Assembly (NCBI RefSeq): GCF_041051975.1
Contig: NZ_CP163435.1
Span: 5,208,001 to 5,272,000, forward strand
Direction of reading: 5' to 3'
DNA length: 64,000 nucleotides
Source: Streptomyces sp. R21
GTDB taxonomy: Bacteria; Actinomycetota; Actinomycetes; Streptomycetales; Streptomycetaceae
Positions 26,564-33,435 of this stretch are shown here, piece after piece (the first letter of the stretch is position 1; every line of letters begins with the position of its first letter). The position numbers and the translations under genes were made by a program. The notes beneath the pieces are model-generated. The model was not told the DNA's origin and ran no database searches. It saw nothing but the letters and a program-made list of their open reading frames with translations.

Positions 26564-26601
26564 TTGCGTTGTTGGCCTTAGCCGCACGAGCGGCACCGGC
26601 T

Positions 26602-27444
26602 TCAGAGGCAGCTCAGGGCCTTACCCACCTCGTAGATCGTCGGTCGATCTTCGGGAGCATGGCTGAGCATCGCGTCGATCAACTCGCCCAGCTCGCCGGG
26701 CGCCTTCACGCGGCGACGCTTGCCGTTCGCCACGGCCTCTCTCTGTACGGGGCGCGGTGCGTCGTCCGGGTACTCGACCGCCCGCCAGCCGGTGGCGGAG
26801 ATGAGCAGCGAGGCGCCGAGGGCGTAGATGTCGGCTTCCTGGGTCGGCTCGGCTTCCCCGGTGGCGAGCACGGTGCGGGCGATCTCTGGTGCCTCGTAGT
26901 GGACGAGGCAGCCGCGGAAGGGGAAGTCGTATCTCTCGGGCACGTGTCCGCCCTCGGCTAGGGCGAGGTCGATGAGGTGGGTTCGTTCCGGCCCGATGAT
27001 GAAGTGGGCCGGTTGTACGTCACCGTGGGCCCAGCCCTTGGCGTGGAGTTCGGCCAGGGCTTCGACGCATCCCAGGGCCACGCTGGTGTGCGGGGCGATG
27101 GACGAGTCCGGGCTACGGCAGGGTTCCCACAGCCGGTACAGGTCCGGGCCCTCGTGCCACGGTTGGAGGTTCCACGTTCCGCGCTCCCACTCGCCGTACG
27201 CGATGTCATCGAGACCGAGACGGTGCAGGATGGCCCCTTCGCGTGCGGGCGCGAGCGCGGTCCAGGGCTGGGCGGGCCAGTCGGCCGTTTCCTCGATCGG
27301 GTGGCCGAGCTTCACGGCGTAGTGGCCCCGGTGGCTTTCGACTTCCCAGACCGTGGAGCCCCGACGGTTGATGACCAGGTGCTGAGCCGTGGGCATGAGC
27401 GCGTCGAGCACCACGATGGGCAGTTCAGGGGTTGAGCCGGACAA
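26602..27444 (-). CDS. Degenerate serine/threonine protein kinase-like protein
   Basis: 280 residues with a recognisable kinase fold. The VAIK lysine is probably Lys45 (HYAVKLGH). The catalytic loop is HGDVQPAHFII (140-150) in place of HRDLKPxN, keeping the aspartate but losing the asparagine. The DFG motif is DLA (159-161). The APE motif (185-187) and DIYALG (205-210) are intact. Activity is therefore uncertain; it may bind ATP or a partner. The start is a TTG with AAGGAG nine bases upstream. It is the promoter-distal member of a leftward set with the genes at 27521, 28116 and 28214. Confidence 0.75.
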   Translation of the reverse strand: MSGSTPELPIVVLDALMPTAQHLVINRRGSTVWEVESHRGHYAVKLGHPIEETADWPAQPWTALAPAREGAILHRLGLDDIAYGEWERGTWNLQPWHEGPDLYRLWEPCRSPDSSIAPHTSVALGCVEALAELHAKGWAHGDVQPAHFIIGPERTHLIDLALAEGGHVPERYDFPFRGCLVHYEAPEIARTVLATGEAEPTQEADIYALGASLLISATGWRAVEYPDDAPRPVQREAVANGKRRRVKAPGELGELIDAMLSHAPEDRPTIYEVGKALSCL

Positions 27445-27520
27445 CGTCTCTTCTCCTTCCGGGCGAACGCGGCCGACCCCGAGTTGAGGCCGGCCGCGCC
27501 GCTGTTGTCGTTGTCGGGGG

Positions 27521-27964
27521 CTACGCCTGACCGTATGGTCGGCCGCAGTCCGAGTCGCACTGCGCGAGGTTCGTGCCGTCCACGGTCCACAGGTCGTCGA
27601 AGACCATGAATCCGGCGGCCTTCATAGCGCGTGCCGAGGCGGCGACCTTCTCAGGGTCACGGGCCCCGCCACCCGGCATCGGGTTGTGGTGCAGGAAGCG
27701 GCCCGCGAACCGATCGCACAGCTCGGCGTACTCCTTCGTGTGCAGGATGAGTGCGTGCAGGCCGAGGTCCACGTCGTCCGACGGGACCATGGGCACGGTG
27801 GCGGTGGCCGCCGTGCCCACGAACGCGAGCGCCTGGTCCGCGATCCGCTCGGCACGCGCGGGCGACTGCCCGTTGTGGAGAACCACGAAGTGGGCGAGGC
27901 TCTCGAACAGCTCCTCACCCGCTACCGTGCGACCGGTCTTCTGCTCGTTCGCCGTTGCCGTCAT
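27521..27964 (-). CDS. Hypothetical protein of the actinobacterial glycine-rich-domain-like family
   Basis: 147 residues, soluble. The core LGLHALILHTKEYAELCDRFAGRFLHHNP is shared with Streptomyces proteins named glycine-rich domain-containing, where a His-rich helix precedes a FxHH motif; a metal site is possible. Residues near the C-terminus carry a Cys pair (AQCDSDCGRP). AGGAG lies seven bases before the ATG at 27964. It is 76 bp upstream of the kinase-like gene and probably co-transcribed with it. Confidence 0.6.
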   Translation of the reverse strand: MTATANEQKTGRTVAGEELFESLAHFVVLHNGQSPARAERIADQALAFVGTAATATVPMVPSDDVDLGLHALILHTKEYAELCDRFAGRFLHHNPMPGGGARDPEKVAASARAMKAAGFMVFDDLWTVDGTNLAQCDSDCGRPYGQA

Positions 27965-28115
27965 GTGCAATCTCCTGGTGTGGGGTAGTCCGTGGCACGT
28001 GCATTCCGCCCTGGTCGCCGAGTTCGGGTCGTAGGCGATGGAGAAGCGGACTGAGAGGCCAGCCCCGAACGGGAAGGGGGAGCCGGGGAATTGGCACCCG
28101 TTCGGGGTGGCCGGT

Positions 28116-28214
28116 CTACTGGCTGAGGCCGAGAGTCATGCCGATCACCAGGCCGCACGACCCGCTGATGCAGATGATGAACAGGACTCCGGCGTACCGG
28201 CCGAGGGCGCGCAT
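28116..28214 (-). CDS. 32-residue single-helix membrane microprotein
   Basis: The frame encodes MRALGRYAGVLFIICISGSC and then a second half ending MTLGLSQ. A basic N-terminus and one hydrophobic helix with two cysteines make it a plausible small membrane protein. Its ATG overlaps the stop of the upstream gene in the arrangement TGATG, typical of coupled translation. Function unknown; it may anchor or regulate the other products of this operon. Confidence 0.5.
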   Translation of the reverse strand: MRALGRYAGVLFIICISGSCGLVIGMTLGLSQ

Positions 28215-28444
28215 CACAGCCCGACCTGACTGTTGCCGTTCTTCACAGTCAGACGTGCGCTCAGTTCCTCCCGCGAGCTGAGCCTCACCACCTGGTCAGG
28301 CATGGCGTCCCACTCGACGCCGCCGCAGAGCGGTCTCATCTGCACACGACCGCCGATCTCACCCATGACGACGCCGATGCGTCCTCGGGCGCTGTCCTTC
28401 GCCAGTTCGCCGATGCCTGGTCTGGTCTGCTGATTGCTCGCCAT
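28214..28444 (-). CDS. Small conserved Streptomyces-type protein
   Basis: 76 residues. Pattern GELAKDSARGRIGVVMGEIGGRVQMRPLCGGVEWDAMPDQV matches small Streptomyces proteins that sit beside XRE regulators. The beta-rich core with G..G.VMG..G..VQ.RP.GGG.EWDA suggests an SH3-like barrel. The start is uncertain (28444 or 28456); neither has a strong ribosome site. It is the first gene of the leftward set and is divergent from the XRE regulator across a shared operator. Confidence 0.6.
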   Translation of the reverse strand: MASNQQTRPGIGELAKDSARGRIGVVMGEIGGRVQMRPLCGGVEWDAMPDQVVRLSSREELSARLTVKNGNSQVGL

Positions 28445-28492
28445 GTCTAGGAGCATCGCGATCCGGATACCCCCGCCAAAAGGTCAGGCTGA

Positions 28493-28509
28493 TTACCCAA
28501 CTTGGGTAA
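28493..28509. promoter_or_regulatory. Perfect palindromic operator between the XRE regulator and the small-protein operon
   Basis: TTACCCAA-C-TTGGGTAA is a perfect 8-1-8 inverted repeat centred at 28501. It lies in the 126-bp divergent gap and is the obvious binding site for the neighbouring XRE/TPR regulator. Confidence 0.6.
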
Positions 28510-28570
28510 CATCGCGGCAAGTAGAGAATCAGCGACGTTGCGTAGCCCTCGCAGTGTGGGAGCTTGCCCA

Positions 28571-29911
28571 ATGCCCGACGCCGACCGGCCGCAGGAACTA
28601 CCCGCCAGGTTGCTCACCGATCCCGAGATGATCAGTGCGTGCCGGGTGCGGGACTTCGCGAGAGTCTTCCGGCTCGTGAAGACCAGGGCGGGCATCTACC
28701 CGTCGATGATCGCCAGGCGATGCGAACTGACCCCCAGTCGAGTCGGCGAAGTCATCGCTGGGCGACGTCAGTTGCTGCACATGGAAGTCGTCGAGCGCAT
28801 CGCGGACGGCTTGCGCATCCCAGGACACATGCTCGGGCTTGCTCGCCGAGCGTGGGAGACGCCACAGGCCCTCGTGGTCGCCGAGCGTGAAGCACCCCAA
28901 GCACCAGAGCCCGAGCAGCAGGCCCCCGCATCGCTGCCAGGTCCCGATGTGGACAGCATCTTGGCGCTGGCCACGCGAACCAGCTTGAACGCCAACACAC
29001 TTGAAGCCTTCCGTTCCTCCATCGAGGACTATTGGCGACGGGACGACCAGCACGGCGGCGAGGCTCTGAGGCCGGCCATCGTCGGTCAGCTCCGGTATGT
29101 GGTCGGGCTCTTGAAGGAGAGCCGTCCGCCGTCCATCCAGAACGGCCTGTACGGAATCGCGGCCGAGTTGGCGCGCCTTACGGGCTGGACCTACTTCGAC
29201 GCCCGCCAGTACAACCAGGCCCGCGCGTACTTCACCGAGGCCCTGCAATTGGCCAAGGAAATTGACGACCGGCAGTTCATGGCCAACGTCCTCGCCTGCA
29301 TGAGCTTGCAGGCGACCTACCAGGACAAGCCCGCGGACTCCCTCGCACTCGTGACCGCCGCGCAGGACCAGGCTCGCTCAGCCCTCGGCACCACTCCACG
29401 GGTGCTGTCCATGCTGTCCATGCGGGAAGCCTTCGCCCATGCCACCCTCGGCAACCGAGACTCCACCCACCGGTCTATCGGGGAAGCGCACCGCCATTTC
29501 GAGGCGATCCAGACGAGCGACCCGGACCCGTCATGGGTGACCTACTTCGACGAGCCGAAGCTCATCGTGGACACGGGCATCGCCCACGGGCGACTGGGCG
29601 AGGCAGCGACTGCCGAACCCTTGATCGCGGACGCTATGCGACGGGAGGACCGCACCAACCAGCGGGGCCGTGCGTTTCACGCGTTCTGGCTGGCTCGCAC
29701 GCAGTTGGACCAGGGCAAGCTTGATCAGTCGTGCCACACGGCCACGCAAGCTCTGGAGTCCGCATCGGCGGTTGCTTCCGAGCGGGTGTCCGGCCATCTT
29801 CGGGAGTTCTACGATCAGTTGGCCCCACACAGGCAAGAGCCCGTAGCTCTGGCCTTCGAGGCGAGGCTACGGGCACTTCTGCCACCGGTCAGCGGATCGC
29901 TTCATCCATGA
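28571..29911 (+). CDS. XRE-family regulator with C-terminal TPR-like domain
   Basis: 446 residues. An N-terminal helix-turn-helix (ARVFRLVKTRAGIYPSMIARRCELTPSRVGEVIAGRRQL) is followed by a linker and a long all-helical region with tetratricopeptide-like repeats (FDARQYNQARAYFTEALQLAKEIDDRQ and later units). This design is common in Streptomyces regulators that sense a peptide or a partner through the TPR part. GGGAG lies eight bases before the ATG at 28571. It is divergent from the kinase-like gene set, which it probably controls with itself through the palindrome at 28493-28509. Confidence 0.8.
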   Translation: MPDADRPQELPARLLTDPEMISACRVRDFARVFRLVKTRAGIYPSMIARRCELTPSRVGEVIAGRRQLLHMEVVERIADGLRIPGHMLGLARRAWETPQALVVAEREAPQAPEPEQQAPASLPGPDVDSILALATRTSLNANTLEAFRSSIEDYWRRDDQHGGEALRPAIVGQLRYVVGLLKESRPPSIQNGLYGIAAELARLTGWTYFDARQYNQARAYFTEALQLAKEIDDRQFMANVLACMSLQATYQDKPADSLALVTAAQDQARSALGTTPRVLSMLSMREAFAHATLGNRDSTHRSIGEAHRHFEAIQTSDPDPSWVTYFDEPKLIVDTGIAHGRLGEAATAEPLIADAMRREDRTNQRGRAFHAFWLARTQLDQGKLDQSCHTATQALESASAVASERVSGHLREFYDQLAPHRQEPVALAFEARLRALLPPVSGSLHP

Positions 29912-30422
29912 GCAGGTACAGCAGACCGACGAGCGATCCGCTGCTCACGATCTCGCGGCGGTCGATCATCCCTCGCACCTCGCTGAGGGGGATCCACTCG
30001 ATGCGGTCGGACTCGTTCTTCTCCGTGGGCGGACCGTCGTAAGTCGCCCCGTCCGCACGGAAGACGTGGTGCTGCGAGTCCGTGATGCCGTTGGCCGGCT
30101 CGGCGTAGATCAGGGGCTTGATGGGACCGGGACGCCAGCCCGTCTCCTCCAGAACTTCGCGGGCCGCCGCCTCCTCAGGGGTCTCACCCTCCTCTACCAG
30201 GCCCATGGGCAACTCCCAGGCCCACGATTCCGTGATGAAGCGGTGCCGCCACATCATCAGCACCTCCTGGCGGTCGTTGACCACGGCAGCCACGGCCAGG
30301 TGACGCAGGCGAACGACGTGGTACTCCCACCTGCGCCCATCAGGCTGTTGGACGTCGACCAGACACAGATTCACCCAAGGGTTGGTGTAGATCTGTCGCT
30401 CACCGTGGGTCTTCCACTGCAT
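29889..30422 (-). CDS. Nudix hydrolase, possibly Pif-like transfer-immunity factor
   Basis: 177 residues. The full Nudix box is present: GLVEEGETPEEAAAREVLEETGW, with the metal-binding REVLEE glutamates. The rest of the fold (WEYHVVRLRHLAVAAVVND and ESDRIEWIPLSEV) is that of ADP-ribose-pyrophosphatase-like members. In pSAM2 the immunity factor Pif, which blocks transfer between two element-bearing cells, also has a Nudix motif, so the location in an AICE makes that role attractive; a housekeeping hydrolase is the alternative. It is convergent with the XRE gene, overlapping it by 23 bp. Confidence 0.78.
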   Translation of the reverse strand: MQWKTHGERQIYTNPWVNLCLVDVQQPDGRRWEYHVVRLRHLAVAAVVNDRQEVLMMWRHRFITESWAWELPMGLVEEGETPEEAAAREVLEETGWRPGPIKPLIYAEPANGITDSQHHVFRADGATYDGPPTEKNESDRIEWIPLSEVRGMIDRREIVSSGSLVGLLYLLMDEAIR

Positions 30423-30823
30423 GTCTACGGCCCCTCTCGATCGGTGTCTAGGATCTCAAACCAGACCAACCTGTGCCGCCGCGTCCCCAAGCGGTTAGCG
30501 TCATGATGACGAATAGTTGGTGCACGTTCAAACCTGATCAAGAAAGTGCTCGCGCTACGGGACGGGCCTGCCTATGTCCTCAAGGGTGGCTCCTCGGATG
30601 CTGAGGGTCTGCAAGGCGGCCGAGTCAATAACACAGTCCCGGTCGGTTGTCAGTGGTGGCAGCTACTTGAGGGCGCAGACAGGATCGTTATGCCCGCAGG
30701 AGGGAAGTAGGTGGCCCTTGTTCGCTTCTGCCGCGCAGTGGTCTGTCGGCTCTCGACAGCAACAGCTCATCTATGAGAAAGCCAGAGAGCCTCTACGGAA
30801 GGGGAGTTGGGGCAATCATCCCC
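30423..30823. other. About 400-bp gap with one possible short gene
   Basis: Apart from the weak 54-residue frame listed at 30546-30710 nothing is supported. The area has the lower GC of the cargo zone. Confidence 0.3.
30546..30710 (+). CDS. Possible 54-residue protein or 3' gene remnant
   Basis: A GTG-initiated frame encodes a beta-rich peptide (LALRDGPAYVLKGGSSDAEGLQ, then GCQWWQLLEGADRIVMPAGGK). The composition looks protein-like, but there is no good ribosome site and upstream sequence is closed by a stop, so it could be the remnant of a longer gene lost when cargo was acquired. Confidence 0.3.
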   Translation: MLALRDGPAYVLKGGSSDAEGLQGGRVNNTVPVGCQWWQLLEGADRIVMPAGGK

Positions 30824-31156
30824 TTAAGCCAGCGCATTTGCCACTGCTGCGGCGACTCCCAAGAAAAGGATGGCGCCTAGTGACATCAGTAGAGTCCCTT
30901 GGGCCATCATGCGCTGTGACGTCGGGTATTTATCTCCACCGATAGCGACCTTGAAGGAATTCTTCAGAAGCCACAGGAGAGCTGACGAGTTGTCCTCAGC
31001 TTCGGGCTTGGGAACGGCTCGATCCTTCAGTGCTCCTACAAGGAACAATGTCATGCCCGCGAGGAATACGACGAAGATGATGAAGCTGGCAACCGATGTG
31101 AGGATGATCCAGAGCACGTTCACAAGTGATCTCTTGCCGTGCTTGGAAGGTTTCAA
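30824..31156 (-). CDS. Two-helix membrane protein of the AICE-1 protease cargo operon
   Basis: 110 residues. A basic N-terminus (KPSKHGKRS) is followed by a transmembrane helix (LWIILTSVASFIIFVVFLAGMTLFLVG), a 45-residue loop with acidic and basic residues, and a second helix (GTLLMSLGAILFLGVAAAVANAL). The assumed start is a TTG; GTG codons slightly downstream are alternatives. No family is recognised. It lies about 100 bp downstream of the stand-alone prodomain gene on the same strand and may place the module at the membrane. Confidence 0.6.
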   Translation of the reverse strand: MKPSKHGKRSLVNVLWIILTSVASFIIFVVFLAGMTLFLVGALKDRAVPKPEAEDNSSALLWLLKNSFKVAIGGDKYPTSQRMMAQGTLLMSLGAILFLGVAAAVANALA

Positions 31157-31259
31157 GCGCGAGAGGTCTTTCTTCCCTCGCTTGGAGGCTGAATCATTGA
31201 TTCACCCGCGAGGGCCGCTCCTCGTTTCGCTGACCATCGAGCTGTCAGGGGCTTACAGG

Positions 31260-31478
31260 TCAGGCCTCCGCCACGGCTCGGCCAGTTACGATCTGTCGCA
31301 CGGGGACGCCCTGAATCTCCCGCTCGATTTGCGGGGGGTGCTCTGTATTGACCAGGTGAACCCGCACTACGAACTGGGTACCCTCCATGCCGATACCGAC
31401 CCCGCTCACACGCTGATCTTGCTCGAAGCGTCGGTAGAGGGCGTCTCGTACCGCCTCGACGATGTCAAGATCAACCAT
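31260..31478 (-). CDS. Free-standing prodomain-like protein paired with the trypsin-like protease
   Basis: 72 residues. The pattern GVGIG (26-30), FVVRVHLV (36-43) and the C-terminal GRAVAEA (66-72) matches the region before the catalytic domain of the neighbouring protease (GLGI 53-56, LSIHVHV 67-73, GRAVAQA 99-105). Even the N-termini agree (VDLD against VDLE). The small protein stops exactly where the prodomain stops. Proteins like this could inhibit or chaperone the protease in trans; this is inference. The gene starts 18 bp after the protease stop. Confidence 0.68.
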   Translation of the reverse strand: MVDLDIVEAVRDALYRRFEQDQRVSGVGIGMEGTQFVVRVHLVNTEHPPQIEREIQGVPVRQIVTGRAVAEA

Positions 31479-31496
31479 GATGCCTCGCTTCGGTTG

Positions 31497-32516
31497 TCAG
31501 GAGATGAGCGTTACGCGCAGCTTCTTCAGTATTGGTTCCAGCGGGGCTACGTATGAGACCGGGATGCCGCGCGTCTCGTCGAGCTCAGTTCCGCCGATGT
31601 GGAGCCCCACCGGTTCGCGGGAGTCTGGGCGAAACACTAGCGCCCCGCTGTCTCCACCTCTACTGAATCGCTGGCCGACTTTACCGGCTACGACCATAAG
31701 ATCATCGAATCTTAGGTAACCCTCACCTTGGTACCACAGTTTGGTGCTGAATCCGATGTCAATGACCGTTCCCGTCGTGCGGTCCGTGGTAGAGCCTACT
31801 TTGGACACTTGGGAACCGATCACCGCCACCGGGGGCGGGATCGATGCCGAGAGCCCCCCGAGTTCGCCCAAGTCAAACGAAACGTCTCCGTCTAGTAGGC
31901 AGAGTGCAGCATCCATTGTGTTTGGCGTCACTCCGTCTCTGTGAAGCTCCTCCTTCTCGTCCAAGGCCCCGATACGACTTCTTGGCGCTCTGCCTCCCTG
32001 GTGGGGGCCGGGTTGCAGAATGTCGTCTCCCCGTATACCCCGGTCGCACGCGGCCAAGACATGGTTGTTCGACAGAAACCGGATCCCGTCGCTGTGGCGA
32101 CTGCTTGCGACGAAGGCACCTAGAGTGCCGTAGGTCACCTTTTCATGGCCCACAGAGAGTCCAGGCCTGAGCGGCAGGGTCGGAGCAGCGCCAGCGGTGG
32201 TTGCTTGAGCCACCGCTCGACCTACGTAGAGGATCCGTGCCTCGCCCTCAGCCTCCTCTTTCAGGTAGTGCGCAGTCTCCCAGGCTTCCGGCGTGTCTAC
32301 GTGTACGTGGATTGACAGTGCGTACTGAAGGTGGCCGGCCATGGAGGTGATTCCGAGACCCAGCTCCTCCAATGCTGATATCGGCATCGGAGGCCCTTCG
32401 TCGGAGGGTCCGGCGCACTGCGCCATGGCCTGGATTTTTCTGAGACTCCTGTCCTCAACGGTCACGAGGGAGTCGAGGAGTTTGAGATGAAGCGACATCG
32501 CTGATTCAAGGTCCAC
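31497..32516 (-). CDS. Trypsin-like (S1/Nal1-like) serine protease, AICE-1 cargo
   Basis: 339 residues. After a helical N-terminus (1-50) and an alpha/beta prodomain (51-105) comes a trypsin fold with His152 (FLSNNHVLA), Asp202 (NTMDAALCLL) and Ser290 (RGGDSGALVF). There is no signal peptide or membrane helix, so it acts in the cytoplasm, unlike most trypsin-like proteases. The GTG at 32516 is preceded by GGGAGGA at five bases; in-frame sequence upstream of it has no coding character. Codon use is less GC-biased than the element backbone. It heads an operon with the prodomain-like and membrane proteins. Confidence 0.75.
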   Translation of the reverse strand: MDLESAMSLHLKLLDSLVTVEDRSLRKIQAMAQCAGPSDEGPPMPISALEELGLGITSMAGHLQYALSIHVHVDTPEAWETAHYLKEEAEGEARILYVGRAVAQATTAGAAPTLPLRPGLSVGHEKVTYGTLGAFVASSRHSDGIRFLSNNHVLAACDRGIRGDDILQPGPHQGGRAPRSRIGALDEKEELHRDGVTPNTMDAALCLLDGDVSFDLGELGGLSASIPPPVAVIGSQVSKVGSTTDRTTGTVIDIGFSTKLWYQGEGYLRFDDLMVVAGKVGQRFSRGGDSGALVFRPDSREPVGLHIGGTELDETRGIPVSYVAPLEPILKKLRVTLIS

Positions 32517-33059
32517 GGGGTCCTCCCGTGAGGGTCTGCTATTAGAGCCGCCTCGCGGTGACGAGCGAGCACCAAGGGCAGGGAGTTCAAGCCCTACTGT
32601 TCGAGGTTCCCACCTTTCGCGACCTGCGGCCAATGAAGCGAATGACCGTCTCACGCCCACCTCAAGGGCTTCCGTACGCCTAGGGATGGTTCCGAGCCTT
32701 GTAACGGTGTCCTGTCGGAAGCTGTTGCTGCGCGCCGCCACCGGAAGAGGTTGACGGCAGATGCGACGGCAACGACGACACTCGGGCACACATATCGCCA
32801 CTCCGAGCCATCGGGTCATGGAGCCGCTAGCACCTCTACTGCAGGACTGCCCGATCCTAGGGATCAAGAGGGTGGTCTGGCAGCCCAGCTCTAGGCTTAC
32901 CGGCGCCAGCCTGGGGCCGCGGACCGGATGCTGGTGATCGGCGCGGTGGGCCTAGGGGGCGCGGAACGGGGCCAGTGGACCCCGTGTGGACCACGGACTC
33001 CGCGCGACGCCCGAGACCGGTACGCTGTACCCGCTCCGCACCTGGTGGGCAGGGGCGCA
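32517..33059. other. Right-end non-coding arm of AICE-1
   Basis: About 540 bp between the protease operon and attR. It holds the protease promoter, the paired integrase arm candidates (32976-32993) and the element-derived promoter of the reconstituted tRNA-Ser, with a -10-like TACGCT at 33021-33026. No gene is supported. Confidence 0.5.
32976..32993 (+). repeat. Right integrase arm-type sites of AICE-1 (candidate)
   Basis: TGGACCC (32976-32982) and TGGACCA (32987-32993) are direct repeats 11 bp apart, matching the pair inside the left end (17319-17336) in sequence, strand and spacing. Confidence 0.55.
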
Positions 33060-33146
33060 GGTGGGTTGCCCGAGCGGCCTAAGGGAACGGTCTTGAAAAC
33101 CGTCGTCGCAGCGATGTGACCGTGGGTTCAAATCCCACACCCACCG
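33060..33146 (+). tRNA. tRNA-Ser(TGA), reconstituted at attR of AICE-1
   Basis: Acceptor strands GGTGGGT (33060-33066) and ACCCACC (33139-33145) pair fully; the discriminator is G. The anticodon loop CTTGAAA holds TGA at 33094-33096, so it reads UCA codons. A long variable arm confirms a serine tRNA. Its first 40 nt are the attachment repeat, so the 5' half and promoter come from the element and the 3' half from the chromosome. Confidence 0.93.
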
Positions 33147-33155
33147 CACTGATGG

Positions 33156-33190
33156 AGAGCCCCTGACCAGCGCAACCGGTCAGGGGCTCT
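33156..33190 (+). terminator. tRNA-Ser terminator
   Basis: AGAGCCCCTGACC (33156-33168) pairs perfectly with GGTCAGGGGCTCT (33178-33190), a 13-bp stem starting 10 bp past the tRNA. Confidence 0.75.
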
Positions 33191-33192
33191 AG

Positions 33193-33414
33193 TCATGTGC
33201 GGTCGGCTGCAAGCTTGTCGTCGCGTTCCAGGATCAGGCTGATCGAGCCGTCCTCGAGATCCATGCCGCCCTCGAGGTGCTCGTGGTACCCGGCGCCGAG
33301 TTCGGGATCGCTGAGACCGATGAGTCGCTCGGCAAGGTACCGAAGCCCGGCCGCGTTGGCCGCGATGGTGATCTCGGTCCCGGAGCCGTACACGTTGATG
33401 CGGGGATCGTCCAT
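33193..33414 (-). CDS. Imm32-like small protein
   Basis: 73 residues. The pattern VYGSGTEITIAANAAGLRYLAERLIGLS...YHEHLE...LEDGSISLILER is that of the Imm32 family, originally named as an immunity protein to polymorphic toxins but widespread in Streptomyces without a toxin nearby. No toxin is visible here. It lies at the right flank of the AICE-1 insertion, 22 bp downstream of the prim-pol gene on the same strand. Confidence 0.6.
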   Translation of the reverse strand: MDDPRINVYGSGTEITIAANAAGLRYLAERLIGLSDPELGAGYHEHLEGGMDLEDGSISLILERDDKLAADRT

Positions 33415-33435
33415 GGCGTCACGCTACAGCCGGGG

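Larger units (their letters stand above)
25834..26601. other. Gap of about 770 bp without a firm gene
   Basis: Open frames exist on both strands but most lack ribosome sites and look like shadows. The best is a leftward frame ending at 26061, whose last 35 residues (SHLVGVGLVLVLEVVGLLPGL...) could be one membrane helix; its start is unclear. A strong 10-bp hairpin lies at 25971-25993 and a 13-bp one at 26518-26563. Confidence 0.35.
17120..33099. mobile_element. AICE-1: integrative and conjugative element of pSAM2 type in tRNA-Ser(TGA)
   Basis: About 16 kb bounded by an exact 40-nt direct repeat (17120-17159 and 33060-33099). The content is that of a full AICE: tyrosine integrase, excisionase, RepSA-like initiator, DUF2637 spread protein, FtsK/TraSA protein, KorSA-like repressor and a Pif-like Nudix protein, plus cargo at both ends. 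Paired TGGACC repeats inside both ends have the same 11-bp spacing and look like integrase arm sites. The intact tRNA lies at the right end, and the repeat covers the 5' half of the tRNA rather than the usual 3' half. Cargo at 17.4-19.0 kb and 30.8-32.5 kb has visibly lower GC than the backbone. Confidence 0.88.

Noticed and set aside
26008-26961. Rightward frame between korSA and the kinase-like gene
   Set aside because: It is Arg/Pro/Ser-rich, runs through a strong terminator and antisense to the kinase, and has no ribosome site.
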